From: Gordionus sp. m RMFG-2023 | Taxonomy: Eukaryota; Nematomorpha; Gordioida; Chordodea; Parachordodidae | Direction of reading: 5' to 3' | Length of the DNA stretch: 64,000 nucleotides | Assembly (NCBI RefSeq): GCF_954871325.1 | Contig: NC_088775.1 | Span: 17,709,561-17,773,560 of the forward strand | Shown here: positions 1 to 12,800 of the stretch, piece by piece | How positions within the stretch are numbered: position 1 is the first letter of the stretch | How the letters are laid out: every line of letters starts with the position of its first letter | Made by a program: the position numbers and the translations under genes | The notes under the pieces: model-generated | Databases searched by the model: none | The model's input: the letters and a program-made list of their open reading frames with translations, nothing else | Told to the model about the DNA's origin: nothing

Positions 1-243
1 TTACATTTCGAGGCTTAGATTCGTAAATTTTTTTAAAATATGATATTTATTAATATTGATTTGATAATTTTAATAAAATATTATATAATTAATCTTAGCA
101 GGCAACAAAAACAATAATAATAACTTGGAATTATTCAAGCCGATTCGAGTTTAAACTCAAGTTCAGAACTCGAGTCGCGACTTGAGTCGATTTATCGCGA
201 CTTCGACTTGGAGTCAGGAGGACTGCACCATTTAACAACACTA
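1..243. mobile_element. Short hAT-like element, right part, cut by the window edge
   Basis: The right end reads TTTAACAACACTA at 231-243. It is the same terminus (reverse complement TGTTGTTAAA) found on the short elements at 47709-47877 and 50379-50601. Inside it are a TCGAGGCTTA motif, also seen in the copy at 50379, and a block of interleaved inverted repeats of ACTCGAGTCGCGACTTGAGT type at 170-200. It has no coding capacity. The left end is outside the window, so its length is unknown. Confidence 0.5.
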
Positions 244-575
244 CAATTTCGATCAACATCTTTATGTTAAAAAATTTTCTTAACGTTTTTTTTAAATTTA
301 AAAAATTAACAAAAAATTAAGGTCCCTGAGCTAATGACGAATGGATTGCATTAGAGATAATAAATATCGAACCATTTGAATTAATTGGAGGTCTAGTATA
401 TTATACTACTCTGTGTCCAAAAACATCAAAAAAATTTAGAATTATATGGCAACAATCTTTTTTTTTAACGGGAAAATAAAAATATGGTAGTCTTTCTTAA
501 AATTTTATAACTTTTTAAACAAATTTTGGATCCAACACTAAAAAAAAGATTAAGAAAAATTTCATTTCAAAATAG
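244..575. other. Intron sequence before the first visible EXOC1 exon
   Basis: AT-rich sequence that ends in an acceptor AG at 574-575. No upstream EXOC1 exon was recognised here, so the exons for the PIP2-binding N-terminal domain must lie left of the window. Confidence 0.5.
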
Positions 576-806
576 GTCAACATATATTCCCTCATGGGGT
601 CGGAACTCGATATGAGCCAACTCATGAAAATTGTAGATGGCGCGCTAACACAAGTTGAAATTCTGGAGCACAAGTTAATGGACTGGGACGAGACGTGCCT
701 CAATCACGTCCGGGGTCACATGGACCTCATGGACGAAAAGGATAATGCCATCCACCTGGTCGATAAAAACAAAACTGCCCTCAAGCAAGAACTCACCGAA
801 TTGATT
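576..806 (+). CDS. EXOC1: EXOC1 exon a (coiled coil and start of rod)
   Basis: Encodes 77 codons beginning [12 protein letters not shown] and including [10 protein letters not shown] and [10 protein letters not shown]. These match the family segment with LMKLLDEAL and HLIHLSNTN. Acceptor AG at 574-575, donor GTAAAT at 807, ending in phase 0. Confidence 0.92.
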
Positions 807-3800
807 GTAAATAATTATATTTTTTGTTTAAGCTAAGTCCAAAATATCAAAAAATATGATCGCAAACTTTTGAAACTTTATAGAAAAAACATAAGCCTTA
901 ATATAAACACCACAACATTATTCTAGAAAATTTCAAAAATTTTACATATGATTTCTTTAAAATTTTAAAACTTCTTTGATCGAAGGGTAGACATTTTAAC
1001 TTGTTCGGGTTTTAATTTAAAAAAATTTCTCGAATTCTATTGAGCCTGGAAAATTGGTCCGATACAGGGCTATTATTTATGTTAAATATAATAAAAAAGT
1101 TTGTATAATTTGGGCATCCTAATCTGAAAAATTTTTGGCCTGAGTTGCCTATAGCTAGACAAGTATCAAACTCCGAATTTTATCGCTATTTTAATTTTAA
1201 AAAATGGTATCACAATATATCTTGGCTTACGTAATAGATATTTATAGTTTGAAAATGCTCATTATAACAAAAATATAATACTCTTAAGAATTTTAAACCT
1301 CCCTTATATTAATTTTTTTTGAGAATGCTCAAACAGAATTTTTAAGCTTATTTTACCTAAATTCCTTTTTTTTCAAAAAGATCTTTTTAAATCGACGAAT
1401 AAAAAAAAATAGAAAGAATAAAATTGTGATAAAAATAACTACTATTTATCATATGTAATTAGACAGTGGAAATTTGTGATAATGACTAGAGTTGCAAGTC
1501 TTTATAAGAAAGTAGAACCATATTTTTCTAATTTTTACACATAAAAAACTTTCATGATTGAAATCAAAAATTTTTTTATCCCTTAAAAAAATCTTAAATG
1601 CGATCTTTAAACGATTTTTTTTAATTTGCAAAATTTTGAAACTTTTCGAATCATTAATAAGGGCTTGGACACAACCAAATAACTTGCGAAATAAATTCTT
1701 AGCTAACTTGGACATGCCAAGAATTGGATGAATTTCTAAATTTGATTTAGAATTTCACTAATATAATCATAGAGTATTTCAGATAGTTTAATTAAGTTTT
1801 ATTAAAAAAAATTAATGGGAGTTTATGATTCCTTAATTATAAAATCCCTCAAAAAACTATAAAATTGGTAAAAGCCCATATACAATTTATCTTAAACTAC
1901 TCCTTTTCAAAAATATACATAAGTCCTACCCTATATCTGGCGGCCCATTCTTTTCTATAAAGATGAATGTTTGAGAAAGTGATTGAACATTTATATGCTT
2001 TAGAGTTTGAGACCAGAACCTAAAACTTTGGAATCGCATCAAATTTTAGAAAGCAGAATCAGAACTCACTTATCAAAATTTTAAGTACTAGAACCCCTTT
2101 TCGTCCAGGTGCCAAACTCTTGTTAATTTACACAAGAATTGACATTTAAACTTTCAACCGCCAAGACATAGACACGTCGGGCTAGTTAATTCGTGACTTA
2201 AAAACGTTTTATTTATTTAAACAATCTATATAACAACCTCATCAGATTTTTTTTCTGGGAATTTTTCATCCTATTACCATTTTGAGTATTAAGCTTGATC
2301 CATCATAGCGTTATATTTATATGTACCAACCAGGAAAATCTAGATTACCCTTCCCACTTTAAAAAAGTGCTCGCCGATGATGATCTAAACGTAACGGAAA
2401 GGATTAAGGAGTTTAACAGGGCGGCTTATGAACTTCAAAAATCGATAACGTATTCTCGATCTAATATTGGTTTAACATTTAATAATAAATTTTATATTTT
2501 ACTTAACTCACCTGCAGAGGTACCATTTCCCCGGTCCAGCCCGGATTTTTTCATTTTTCAGTCCGGCCCGAGTTTTATAATTTTTGGCCCGACCCGGATT
2601 TTTTTAAAATATATTCTATTAATTTTTATAGTTAATAATGGCTATTTAAAATATTTAGTTTTAAAATGTACAGCCCGGCCTAGGTATTTGTTATTTTAAA
2701 AAAAAAATTTTAAGCCCAGCCCGATTCGGGTTTATTTAAAGAAACTAAAATATGGGCCGGGCCTGCAGGTCTCTGACTCATATATGAATGAATCAGCAAG
2801 AAAGAAAGAAAACTAATAAATTTTATGTATATCTTTATTTTTTTGTAAAATTTAATAGTATGCAAGCATAATTTTTTAAAAATATCTTTTAATTTAGAAG
2901 ACCAATTTGGATCGAATATAAGAAATAAATATTTTATAAACGATAGGCAATTCTATTTTTTCTAGAGCTGTTATGATAAAACCTTAGTGTAGAACTGAGC
3001 TAGGAAACCGAAATTAACCGGTGGCATTTATTAGAAAACTTTGGTAGTAGAGAATTTAAACGTTATGGATACTTTCAACCCATAATGCTTTTAAAGATTA
3101 TATTTCTTTATTTTAAATGATTTTTTCCCTTTGAAAATCCATCTTTATTTTTTTTATCTAAAAATTCGATCATAAAAATGTAATATTTATAGAAGAGCAT
3201 ATTTTAAAAAAGAATATACTGTCTCTATAAAATACATTTTAAAAATAACTAATTTAAAAAAATAACAAAATTTAAGTTATAGAAATACAGGTGAAATGAC
3301 AAATGAATTGAAATTTTTTTATAAACTTAATCAGCTGTTTAATCGCTTCGTGTTCATTCGCAGCCTTAAATAAGAAATGCTTCGAATAAATATATGCATT
3401 TTTTTCCCTACTTGGTAAGTTTTTAAAAATCTTATTTAAATTTTATAGCCTTGAAAAAAATGAAAGCAGTTCATGAAAAATACACCGAATTTGAGACATT
3501 GCGAATAAACTTTTCCAAAAAGTTGCTACACCATCTGATATCCATTTTCAATAAAGTGGTAAGTATTTTTGACTTTTTTTATTTAACCAGTAATATTAAA
3601 AACGAGAGGTCTGAAAAATATATAAGTTGCTAAAATATAAATAAATAAATTCATGTATAATTAATTAATGATCCTTTATTGTCACCTTAGCTTATATAAC
3701 ATGATCCAATATACAATTATAATAATATAATCAAAATTATAAAATAATATAAAAATAAAATCTAAAAAGTACAAAAAAAATTTAATAATCTTCATATCAA

Positions 3801-6800
3801 AAAGCAACAACTTTTTTCTAAAATATTTAAATTTACATAGACTATCATATCACTTCTAATAATAAAACATCACATTTAATCTCATAATAACGTAAAAATT
3901 TTCCAAATTAATTACATGTCTAATATTAACAAATATAAATTATCCCAAAAAACTTTAGCCATAATAAATTCTTCATGCAATTATACGAAAAAAAACTAAA
4001 TTAACATTTTATATTATTTGCCATATACATCGATATCACAACAAAAATATGCTTAGCAATTATTTTAATGAAATTTTAAAACATTCAAAAGTTAATATTT
4101 TATAAAAAAATAGGTAAATTTATCTGTAAGATTTGTAGTATATAGTTAAAAAACAGGATTTTTTTTTCTCGAAAATAACTTCATCCCTATATTTAATGAC
4201 CTCTCATATTAATTTTTTTTTACAGAATAACAAGATATTCGCATCCTTAAATATTAATACCACAACCGCATATTCTAATACAAGCAACCACAACCAATTG
4301 GGTGCTAAGGATGAAAAGTCTATTCTAAATAACATAGTAACGTTGAGTAATCTCAAGAGCAAGTCTCTGAAAGAGTCATGTTCTCCTTTTCGGGAATTGA
4401 TCAAATGGCTTAAGTTAGCTTCGCCCGATATTTACATAGAACTGATTAAGGTAACTCAATCTCTTAAATCTATATTGATTTATAAGTACACTAAAACCGG
4501 AATTTAAACCGTTATAACTATCGGTTTGACAATCTGGACAAGACTTGGAATGATTACGTGCAACTTGGACATTGCTATAACATCTAATGGGATTTATAAA
4601 ATCCTTTAACTCATCAATAGTTATAATTTTTTCAAGTGGATTATAGAACCCATTTTAATATTTCTGGGACCCGAACCTGTTCATATAAAAGCGCAATTGG
4701 TTTTACGCATAATATATAAAACGTTGAGTGATTCATTTGAGGTTGCTAACATTTGAACCACAACCTCTTGTCCATCCATCCAAACTCTTACATGTAATAC
4801 AGATAGAATTTTCCCTTATCTTGACATTTTAATAATGTACTACTAGATCATTTATAGGTATCAATTCAGTGGCGTATCCAGGATTTTCTTATAGGAGGGG
4901 AAAAATTTTTGGGGGCTTCGCCCCCAAACCCCTTTTACCTGGCCTTCGGCCAGCTTTCCCCGGCCTTCGGCCGGGTCTTATTTAGCTATTCTATTAAATT
5001 ATGAATAATTTAATAATAATTATATTTCTATTTTTAACTATTATTTACTAATTCGTGCTTATAGATAGGATATTACAAGCCTCTTTTTTATTATTTCAAG
5101 TTAGGTATATTATATTTAATAAAGTTTTTTTAAATGTAAAGGTTTATTTATATGTAAAGTTGAAATAAAGTGTAATGTCATTTTTTTTAAAATTTGCTTT
5201 AAAAACTAGCCTCAGCATAAATTCTCATACAATATAAGTAGAATATAATTTTTTTTATTGAAAATACTAATAGTAGTTTAAAATATTGACTAGAAAATAA
5301 TTAAATTAACAAGTTTTTTTTAACTTCTTATCAAATACAAGATTTTTAATTATTTCGTTTGTCTTTGGAACCAAATCTCTGTGTATATTTAACAGAGCTA
5401 ACCCATTTAGCCGAGATTCAATACTTCGTAAATATGTTTTCAACCTTCTCAAGTTGGAAAAAGTCCTTTCATTAGTACATGTTGTAATAGGCAAACATGC
5501 AGGAATATAAAACAACTTCGAAATATTAGGAAATTGAGCCAAGGTTTCTTTACACCGATTGAGCGCATCAATAGCATGCTCAGGTAAAATAGCTAAACGT
5601 ATAAATATTTATACCACAATTCGAATTCACTGATTAAATTTATTTCAGTATCAATCTCATAGGAATAAAATTTTTCTTAATATTTAATTTTACCAATATT
5701 GGCATTAGAAAATGAAGAAGGATCTTTGGGTAATAAAACTTGAAGATTTCTAAAGACTTGTTTTTTATCTAAAACCTGTACTTTTATTTGCTATAAAAAG
5801 GTATCTAAGAATGGGATGAAAATGGATATTTTATAATATTCTTCAATTGAGCCAATATTTATTTTCATCTCAATAATGGCCTAGGTGCTAGACGAGGTTT
5901 AATTAGTATTATATCATATTTAGCCTTCGATTCAACGTCTAGATAAATATTATGAAAATATTTATCTACATTCATTCTTATTGTATCTACCTGTTCATGT
6001 ATATTTTCCGCCAAATCAATAACTTGAACCAAATCTAAATTTGGTTTTTGTAAATTTCTACAAAGTAGTGAGCTAAAAATAATTTATTGATGCAACTAGC
6101 AGCAATGATAAACTCTGATTGATCAATTGAATTCAATAATGATATCGCTGTTAACGACACATTACTTTTTTTCATGCTCAGCCTTATTTATAAATTATCG
6201 TTTGATTTCAATCTCTTTGACTAAATATTTTTCCATTTTATTAATATTTTTGAATAATATGTTGGGAAATTGATATTCAAATATTTGTAAAACTTAGATT
6301 GGTGGGGGGAGAGGAGAATCTGGGGGGTGGGGGTAAAATTTTTATTAGCTTAAAATGATATTTATGAAAATAGTCAAATTTGCGATGGGGGGGGGGGAAT
6401 TTCCCCCTTTCCCCCCATTGGTTACGCGCCTGTATCAATTTCTAACTATCTTATTGATTTAAAAAATATTTTTCCTTAAAATGGTATTGGTTTAGAAAAT
6501 CCTGAGCGATTCGGCCCTAATCCGACCCTAAGTTGAATCCAAAAATAAAAAAGTATATTTCGGGCCTGGTTTTGACTTAAAAATTCTGAATGGTCAGACC
6601 TACCAATTTAGAGTGGTGCTTAGACTAAAATTATTATGCAAAAAACTTAGAGAAGAAAAACAAAAATTATTATTAAAACTTTTGATTGTGTTTTAAAAAT
6701 AAACATCATCGTTTTCGAAAAGGATATAAAGATGAGTTGTCTGGTTAATTTAGAAAATTGAATTATTTTTTTTGATTTTCTATATCGATTGAATCAATTA

Positions 6801-9800
6801 TTAATACCATATTCTATAAATAATTGATATGAATATATTCACATAGATTACAATAATATTGCTAATCACAGTTACTAAACTTATGTAATAGGTGTGGATT
6901 TAAGAGATCCAGATATTATTTTATCTTTTCTAAGGAAATAATTATTGCATCAATATATTTTGCTGTAAATTTATATAAAAATATATCACTTGCTAAGACA
7001 TATAAAATACATTTTTTTAAGTTATTCACAAAATAAAGCCAAAATTAGTAAATAAATATATAAATATAAGATATTTGTATTAATTAATTATTTGAATCAT
7101 TGGTTTTAGCATTTCCTTTAAACCAATATATATCATTTCCTGGATTGATTTAGTGCCTATTGATATTGAAGACCAACATAATTGTTATTGTTGCCAGCCC
7201 TATATACAATTATTTTATGTTTTTTTAAAAAAATAACTAGATAAATTCTAATTTTTCATTGCATTGCCATAAAAAAAATTTAACAAGGCTTACGTTACTA
7301 TATATTCCAGCACTTACGAGAGAGAAATTAAAGAATTTTTCGATAAGTGCAAATCCGTTCTCATTTCTCACGCGTCCCCCGCCATTAACTCACTCGCGCC
7401 TTCAAATGTTAACGAAAATAACCCTCTGCATAAGCGGTCTCTAACTCTTCACAGCTCAGGTTTTCATTCCTCCCCTCTTCCTAAAGTTGACGTCCAAATT
7501 TGATTTACTTTTTGTATAGCAACAATCTATATAGAACTGTACAACGAATTAGAACAGTTGTTGCATCATACATTATTGTTTACTAAAAGTAATCAGCTGT
7601 GAATTTAATTTTAAAAAATGATATATGGCCGTCGTTTGGGATGTTAAATAATGTATCTAGCATTAAAATATTTTCTTATATGGGCAAAACGTTTTTTTAA
7701 GTCTTCCTTAAACTCATAATATAGTGACGCCATTTTTAACCTATTTTTTTTGGTTTATTAGTCGAATTTGCGTCTAGTTGTTAACACTGGATATTAATAA
7801 GTTTTAGCCTTACAAATTGTTCTTATTAGATTGATTTAAGTGAAACCATTATAAGACTTTATTTACAGTAAACACGTTATGTTAAAGCGTTACGTTATTT
7901 AACACAGCGTTATTACAAAATAAAACCAATAAATAGTTATAAATGTATAAATATGACCGTTATGATGATAACACTATGATAAAGTTTGAAAAACATATGT
8001 TGCGATGCATTGATAATAAATATGCGATACAATTATAAAATAATAGCGAATTCGGTAATAAAGTAAAGGATTTTTCTTAAATATTATATAAAATAATTAT
8101 CTCTATTTTAGCTTTATTTTAAATTAATTTTAAAAACTGAACTAGCTGTAATAACGCTACTTTAAATAACGCAACGCTTAAAGATAATGCGTTTATAAAT
8201 TCAACGTAAGTTACATATTCTCATCAATAAAAAAAACGCTTTCCAACTTTTCTTATTGTTTATTATTTAACCCATCCAAATTTTGCAATGTAAAAATTCT
8301 TGATATCGTCATTAATTTTTTTTATCAGATGCATAGTCGTCACGCCATAAACCGACGATTAAATGTCTCATTATATATATTTGTTACATTATTTAATTCA
8401 CTTGAATAGTCCTTAAGATACTCATGTCTAGGAATGTTAATTTCACGGGAAAGTTATGGAAAAAACGAGAAATTATCTTTTTAAAAATACTTTACAGGTC
8501 AATATTGATTATTTTTTCATGTTTTCTTGAAAATATATAGATTAGAAACTTTATATTTAAACATAAATGATTTAATTTCAACTAATTTGTTAGTTATTTT
8601 CGTTTAAAGATGAAAATGATTCCAGATCAGCCTGGAAATCTAGAATTCAGCAATTTGTCATTTGCAGAAATTTTTTTCCTCAGATATACCATAAACTGAG
8701 GCTTGGTTCTTATAAAAGACAATTTTTGGACCTCATTTTTTAAAATCTTATTTCTAGATTTCGAATGAATATTTTCAAAAGAGGACCATATTCTTTTCAA
8801 CGCTGCCCCTGTCGGGTGACACTGGTAAAATCCGTATGCTAGAGTCGATCGTATTGAATGCAACATAAACATAATGAAATATTGAACACAATTTTAAGAT
8901 TATAAAAAGGTTTAGGTTATTATTTACTAAAATATAAAGTATTTAACCTTTTCCATTGGATCTTGTAAATAATGTACCTTGCAAATTTGCCACATTTAAA
9001 ATCTTCCCTTGCCTGATATTTGGATAGGCTTCCCATTACTTTCGCATATCTAAATCTAGAAATCCAGAAAATAAGGTTACGATATTCTAACCCCTTTCAA
9101 CTTCATTGTCTTTTAAATTAAATCTTCAAAACCTTGGATCAAATATATGAGCAGCATAATGTACATGGCAGAAAAGAAATTCGGCTTAAACTACTCAATC
9201 TCTGAACGCTCTGCAACAATGTTGATATTGTTTTATAATTGTTAAATGTATCCTTGATATAAATAATTGCTTGAAGGACGTCAAATAAATTTGTGTAAAT
9301 ATGACTTTTATAAAATTGTAGAGTTGCATAAGATCATTTAAAAACCCATCATCATTATCGAGAAGAGTAAGTCATTTATCTCGTTAAGTAAAAATATCAA
9401 GAATTGCCATTTCCAATAAAATATATTTATATTTTAATATAAGATATTTACCATCAAAACTGGCTAGGCAACTAAAGGAAACAATTTTATTTTTATTTCT
9501 AAGGAGTTGTTTTTCCTTTATGATAAAAAAATATTGTTAGATTTTACATATTGGATGACACTGAGCTTTGTGACTAAAACTTGAATCGACAATATTTTAT
9601 TTGTTAAACCCTTTAGAAGTAACATAAGTCTATAAGCGGCACACCCAATGCATTTAATAGTTGGATATATAATTTTTATAACGGTCCATGTTTTCTTCAT
9701 ATTTACTTGCTTTATCCCTTATCTTGGTGTTTATTTTTGTAATTCCCTATCATTTTATAAATAAATTGAATTAGGGAGCAATATGCATAATGGGAGATTA

Positions 9801-12800
9801 TATATCTAATGAATTTATTAGAATAATTGATGAAATATTAAACACAAATTAACACCATAATAACTTATAATATAAGTAATTTGAAGAAAGCATCGACACT
9901 TGCAAGAAATAAATATCCAATTATCGATTGTATTGTGGGTGTAGCTCATGGATTAATTTGTTTTTAAAATAGAGCAAATTAAATTGCTCAATTCAAATTT
10001 TAATAGCAAAGGCCAAAGGTATTGTAAATTATTATAAAATAACAATATTCTCTTGTGAACATTTAAGGGAAAACAATTAGAGATAAAAATAGGATTGTCC
10101 TAAAATTAGCCTAATTAAATTCTTTGGTTAGGTATAGTTTTGATGATTAATTAAAGCCTGTTTAAAAAGTAGGTATTTTGCAGGAAATGATAATACTAGA
10201 GACTTACTCTTTCATAATGAAGGTATTGTTTTAAATGATCCTGTATTATACATTACAAGAACCATTTTTATACAAATAATCCAAGTTTCTGACGTTTCTC
10301 AGGCATTTACTTATATCAGGAGATATTCAACAATTATAAAGCAGGATCAAATCTCTTGTAGAACGAAATTATAGAGATTTAAAAAAAATTTATAAACCGA
10401 GAAATTTTATCTTCAAGCGAAGATAACGAAAATAATTGAAATTAATACTTGGTTAAATAGTAGGTTAATAATCTATATATTTTTAATAAAACATAGGGAA
10501 GAGAATCAATATTGACGTTTAAAATATTTTTTAAAAGGAAATTTTCCGTTGTTTTCCTATTTTCCCAAAATTTCCCAGAATGATAATTTCCCGGAAAATT
10601 TAAGTCGCTATTTTAATATCGTTTCGAATTGTGAACATTATTTAGGCATTTCAAATTCACTTTTTAGGTGTCCATAGTAAAATGAGCGTTACTCATATCG
10701 AAAGCGGCCGATCTGATATGAAGAGAGATAATTGGCTTAAGGAGATAGGCTCTCTTAATCAATCAATAAATTCCACGTTAAATCACGGTATCGATTTTAA
10801 AACGGTAATATTATATTTTTAAATAATACTATATTTTGTTGGCCAAGAATAGTATTGGTATTTTTTTTTACCGGAGTGGAATATTTAAGATTATTAATTT
10901 TAAAAAAAATTTATATTAAAACAAACCATTTTAGTTATTCGATAAGGTTATATCAAATATCACAAACGTTATAAGAGAAGAACAAGAATTCGGTATTATT
11001 TTTAGCCTTTTATTTAAAAACAAAGTATGAAACCTAATTCATATATAAATAAATGGCAGCATAAAAAATATTTGAGATATTGATCCCTATTTTTGAGTTA
11101 TATTTTTGTTAAATTTTAACATTTTTAATCTCAATTTTTTAACAAAAAAAATCATAATTTGGATTTTAATTTTCATATACGCACTTTATTAAAAATAGGA
11201 ATTCCGTTTTTTTAAAAAAAAGAGTGACACAAAGTTAAAGATTAAAAAAAACACGATACACCATAATTGTATTTAGGCCTGTTCAAAAACGAATCGAATA
11301 GTGAATTATTCGTATTCGCTTATTTTAAATAGATCTAATAATTTACTATTATTAAAAAGAATAATTCATTATTCTAATACTTTAAACAAGTTGTCCGACC
11401 CGACCCTAATTTTTGCACGGACTAGGCCATGCTGGCCTTTAATGTCGAATTCGAAAATTTCAATTAAAATGCTTAATATAAATAAATAGAAATCATGTTA
11501 AAATGTGTTATTATAATTGCTAAGTTATATCGCAGTTTGACCTTACCCGCGAAGCGCCTATAAGCTTGCAAGAAGACATTCCTACTCAAACTTTTCCTCT
11601 CTCATCATCCTCGACTCGACATACCAGCGTCGGTCAAGAAAGAAAATTACCTCAAAATCAATCAAAAATATTCGCTAAATCCATCATTTTGAATTCCACA
11701 TTGTCAAGCACGGCCAATAATACTAGTTACGATTCAAAGGACGCTAAGGCTGTCAATGAGTATGGCTCCGCTGGTATTAACAATGGAATAGAGGGCGTTA
11801 ATTATTCTATGCAGCCCTCCGATTTTGCCTCGGATATGACCGATAAGTTTGCCATATTTTAAAAAAGATAATTCATTCATTTTAAAAAGTATAACTGAGT
11901 TTAATGTTTCTAACTGTTGAAAAATAATTTTACAATGAAATCAGACCTGTGTCTACGGTTTTCTCATGGGGTAGGAAAACATTTTGGGTTACTCCCCTCC
12001 CCCTTAAAATTTATTAATGGGATTTAAGTCAATCCAGTTTTAGAAGGACTTTATCTAGATTATAAATTTTTTTAATTCGTGGGCTTTGTAGAGGGATAAT
12101 TTTTCCCGGTATTGCATATTTCTTAGAATTATGCTTACAAAAATACGAATCGAATACTTCATTATTCGTATTTAATTTGTATTTTTGAATCAAATAATTA
12201 TATTAAAAATATTCGATTCGAATATTTAATTCTTTAAAAATATTTACAAAAAGGAAAAAATGGATTATTGAAATTAAAGTGATTTATAGATGTGGAATAA
12301 AGTAAAAATAAATAAAAAGTTCCCAAGGAACTATGAACTTGTTAAATACTTGGGAATTGAAATAATTATTAAGAATTGTGCATTAATTTATATTTCCAAC
12401 ATTTATTTTTTTCAAATATAATTTAAATGTATATATCAAATTTTTTAAAAAAATTATATTATTTACAAAGTTCATTTTCGAGACATTAATTTGCCGATTA
12501 TATACATTTAATATTTTATCATTAATTTTATTTAAATTTGTATATTAGAAATTGTCAATATTTTATTGTCAGTAGTAGTAGTATTGTTAAACAACTCGAT
12601 TTGATCCAATTTTTCTTAAGCTTCGAGATTTTTCTGATGTCTAAACCTTTGTGCCATCTATAAAATCTTTAGGCTTGAGTAATATTTTTTTGGATAAAAC
12701 ATTGAGTTCGTCATTTTAGAATCGGTGGAAATCGACCCGTTTTCTTAAACTTAAGATAATCTTTATTAACTTTTAGAATATTTTTTAGAAAAAATTTAAT

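Noticed and set aside
594-836. An 80-codon gene starting at ATG 594
   Set aside because: This is an internal EXOC1 exon. The in-frame reading begins at the acceptor at 576 and stops at the donor at 807; the tail after that is intron.
11531-11534. Acceptor GCAG for the 11525 EXOC1 exon
   Set aside because: It would break reading phase with the previous exon and lose the conserved ISQF. The CTAAG ten bases earlier satisfies both.
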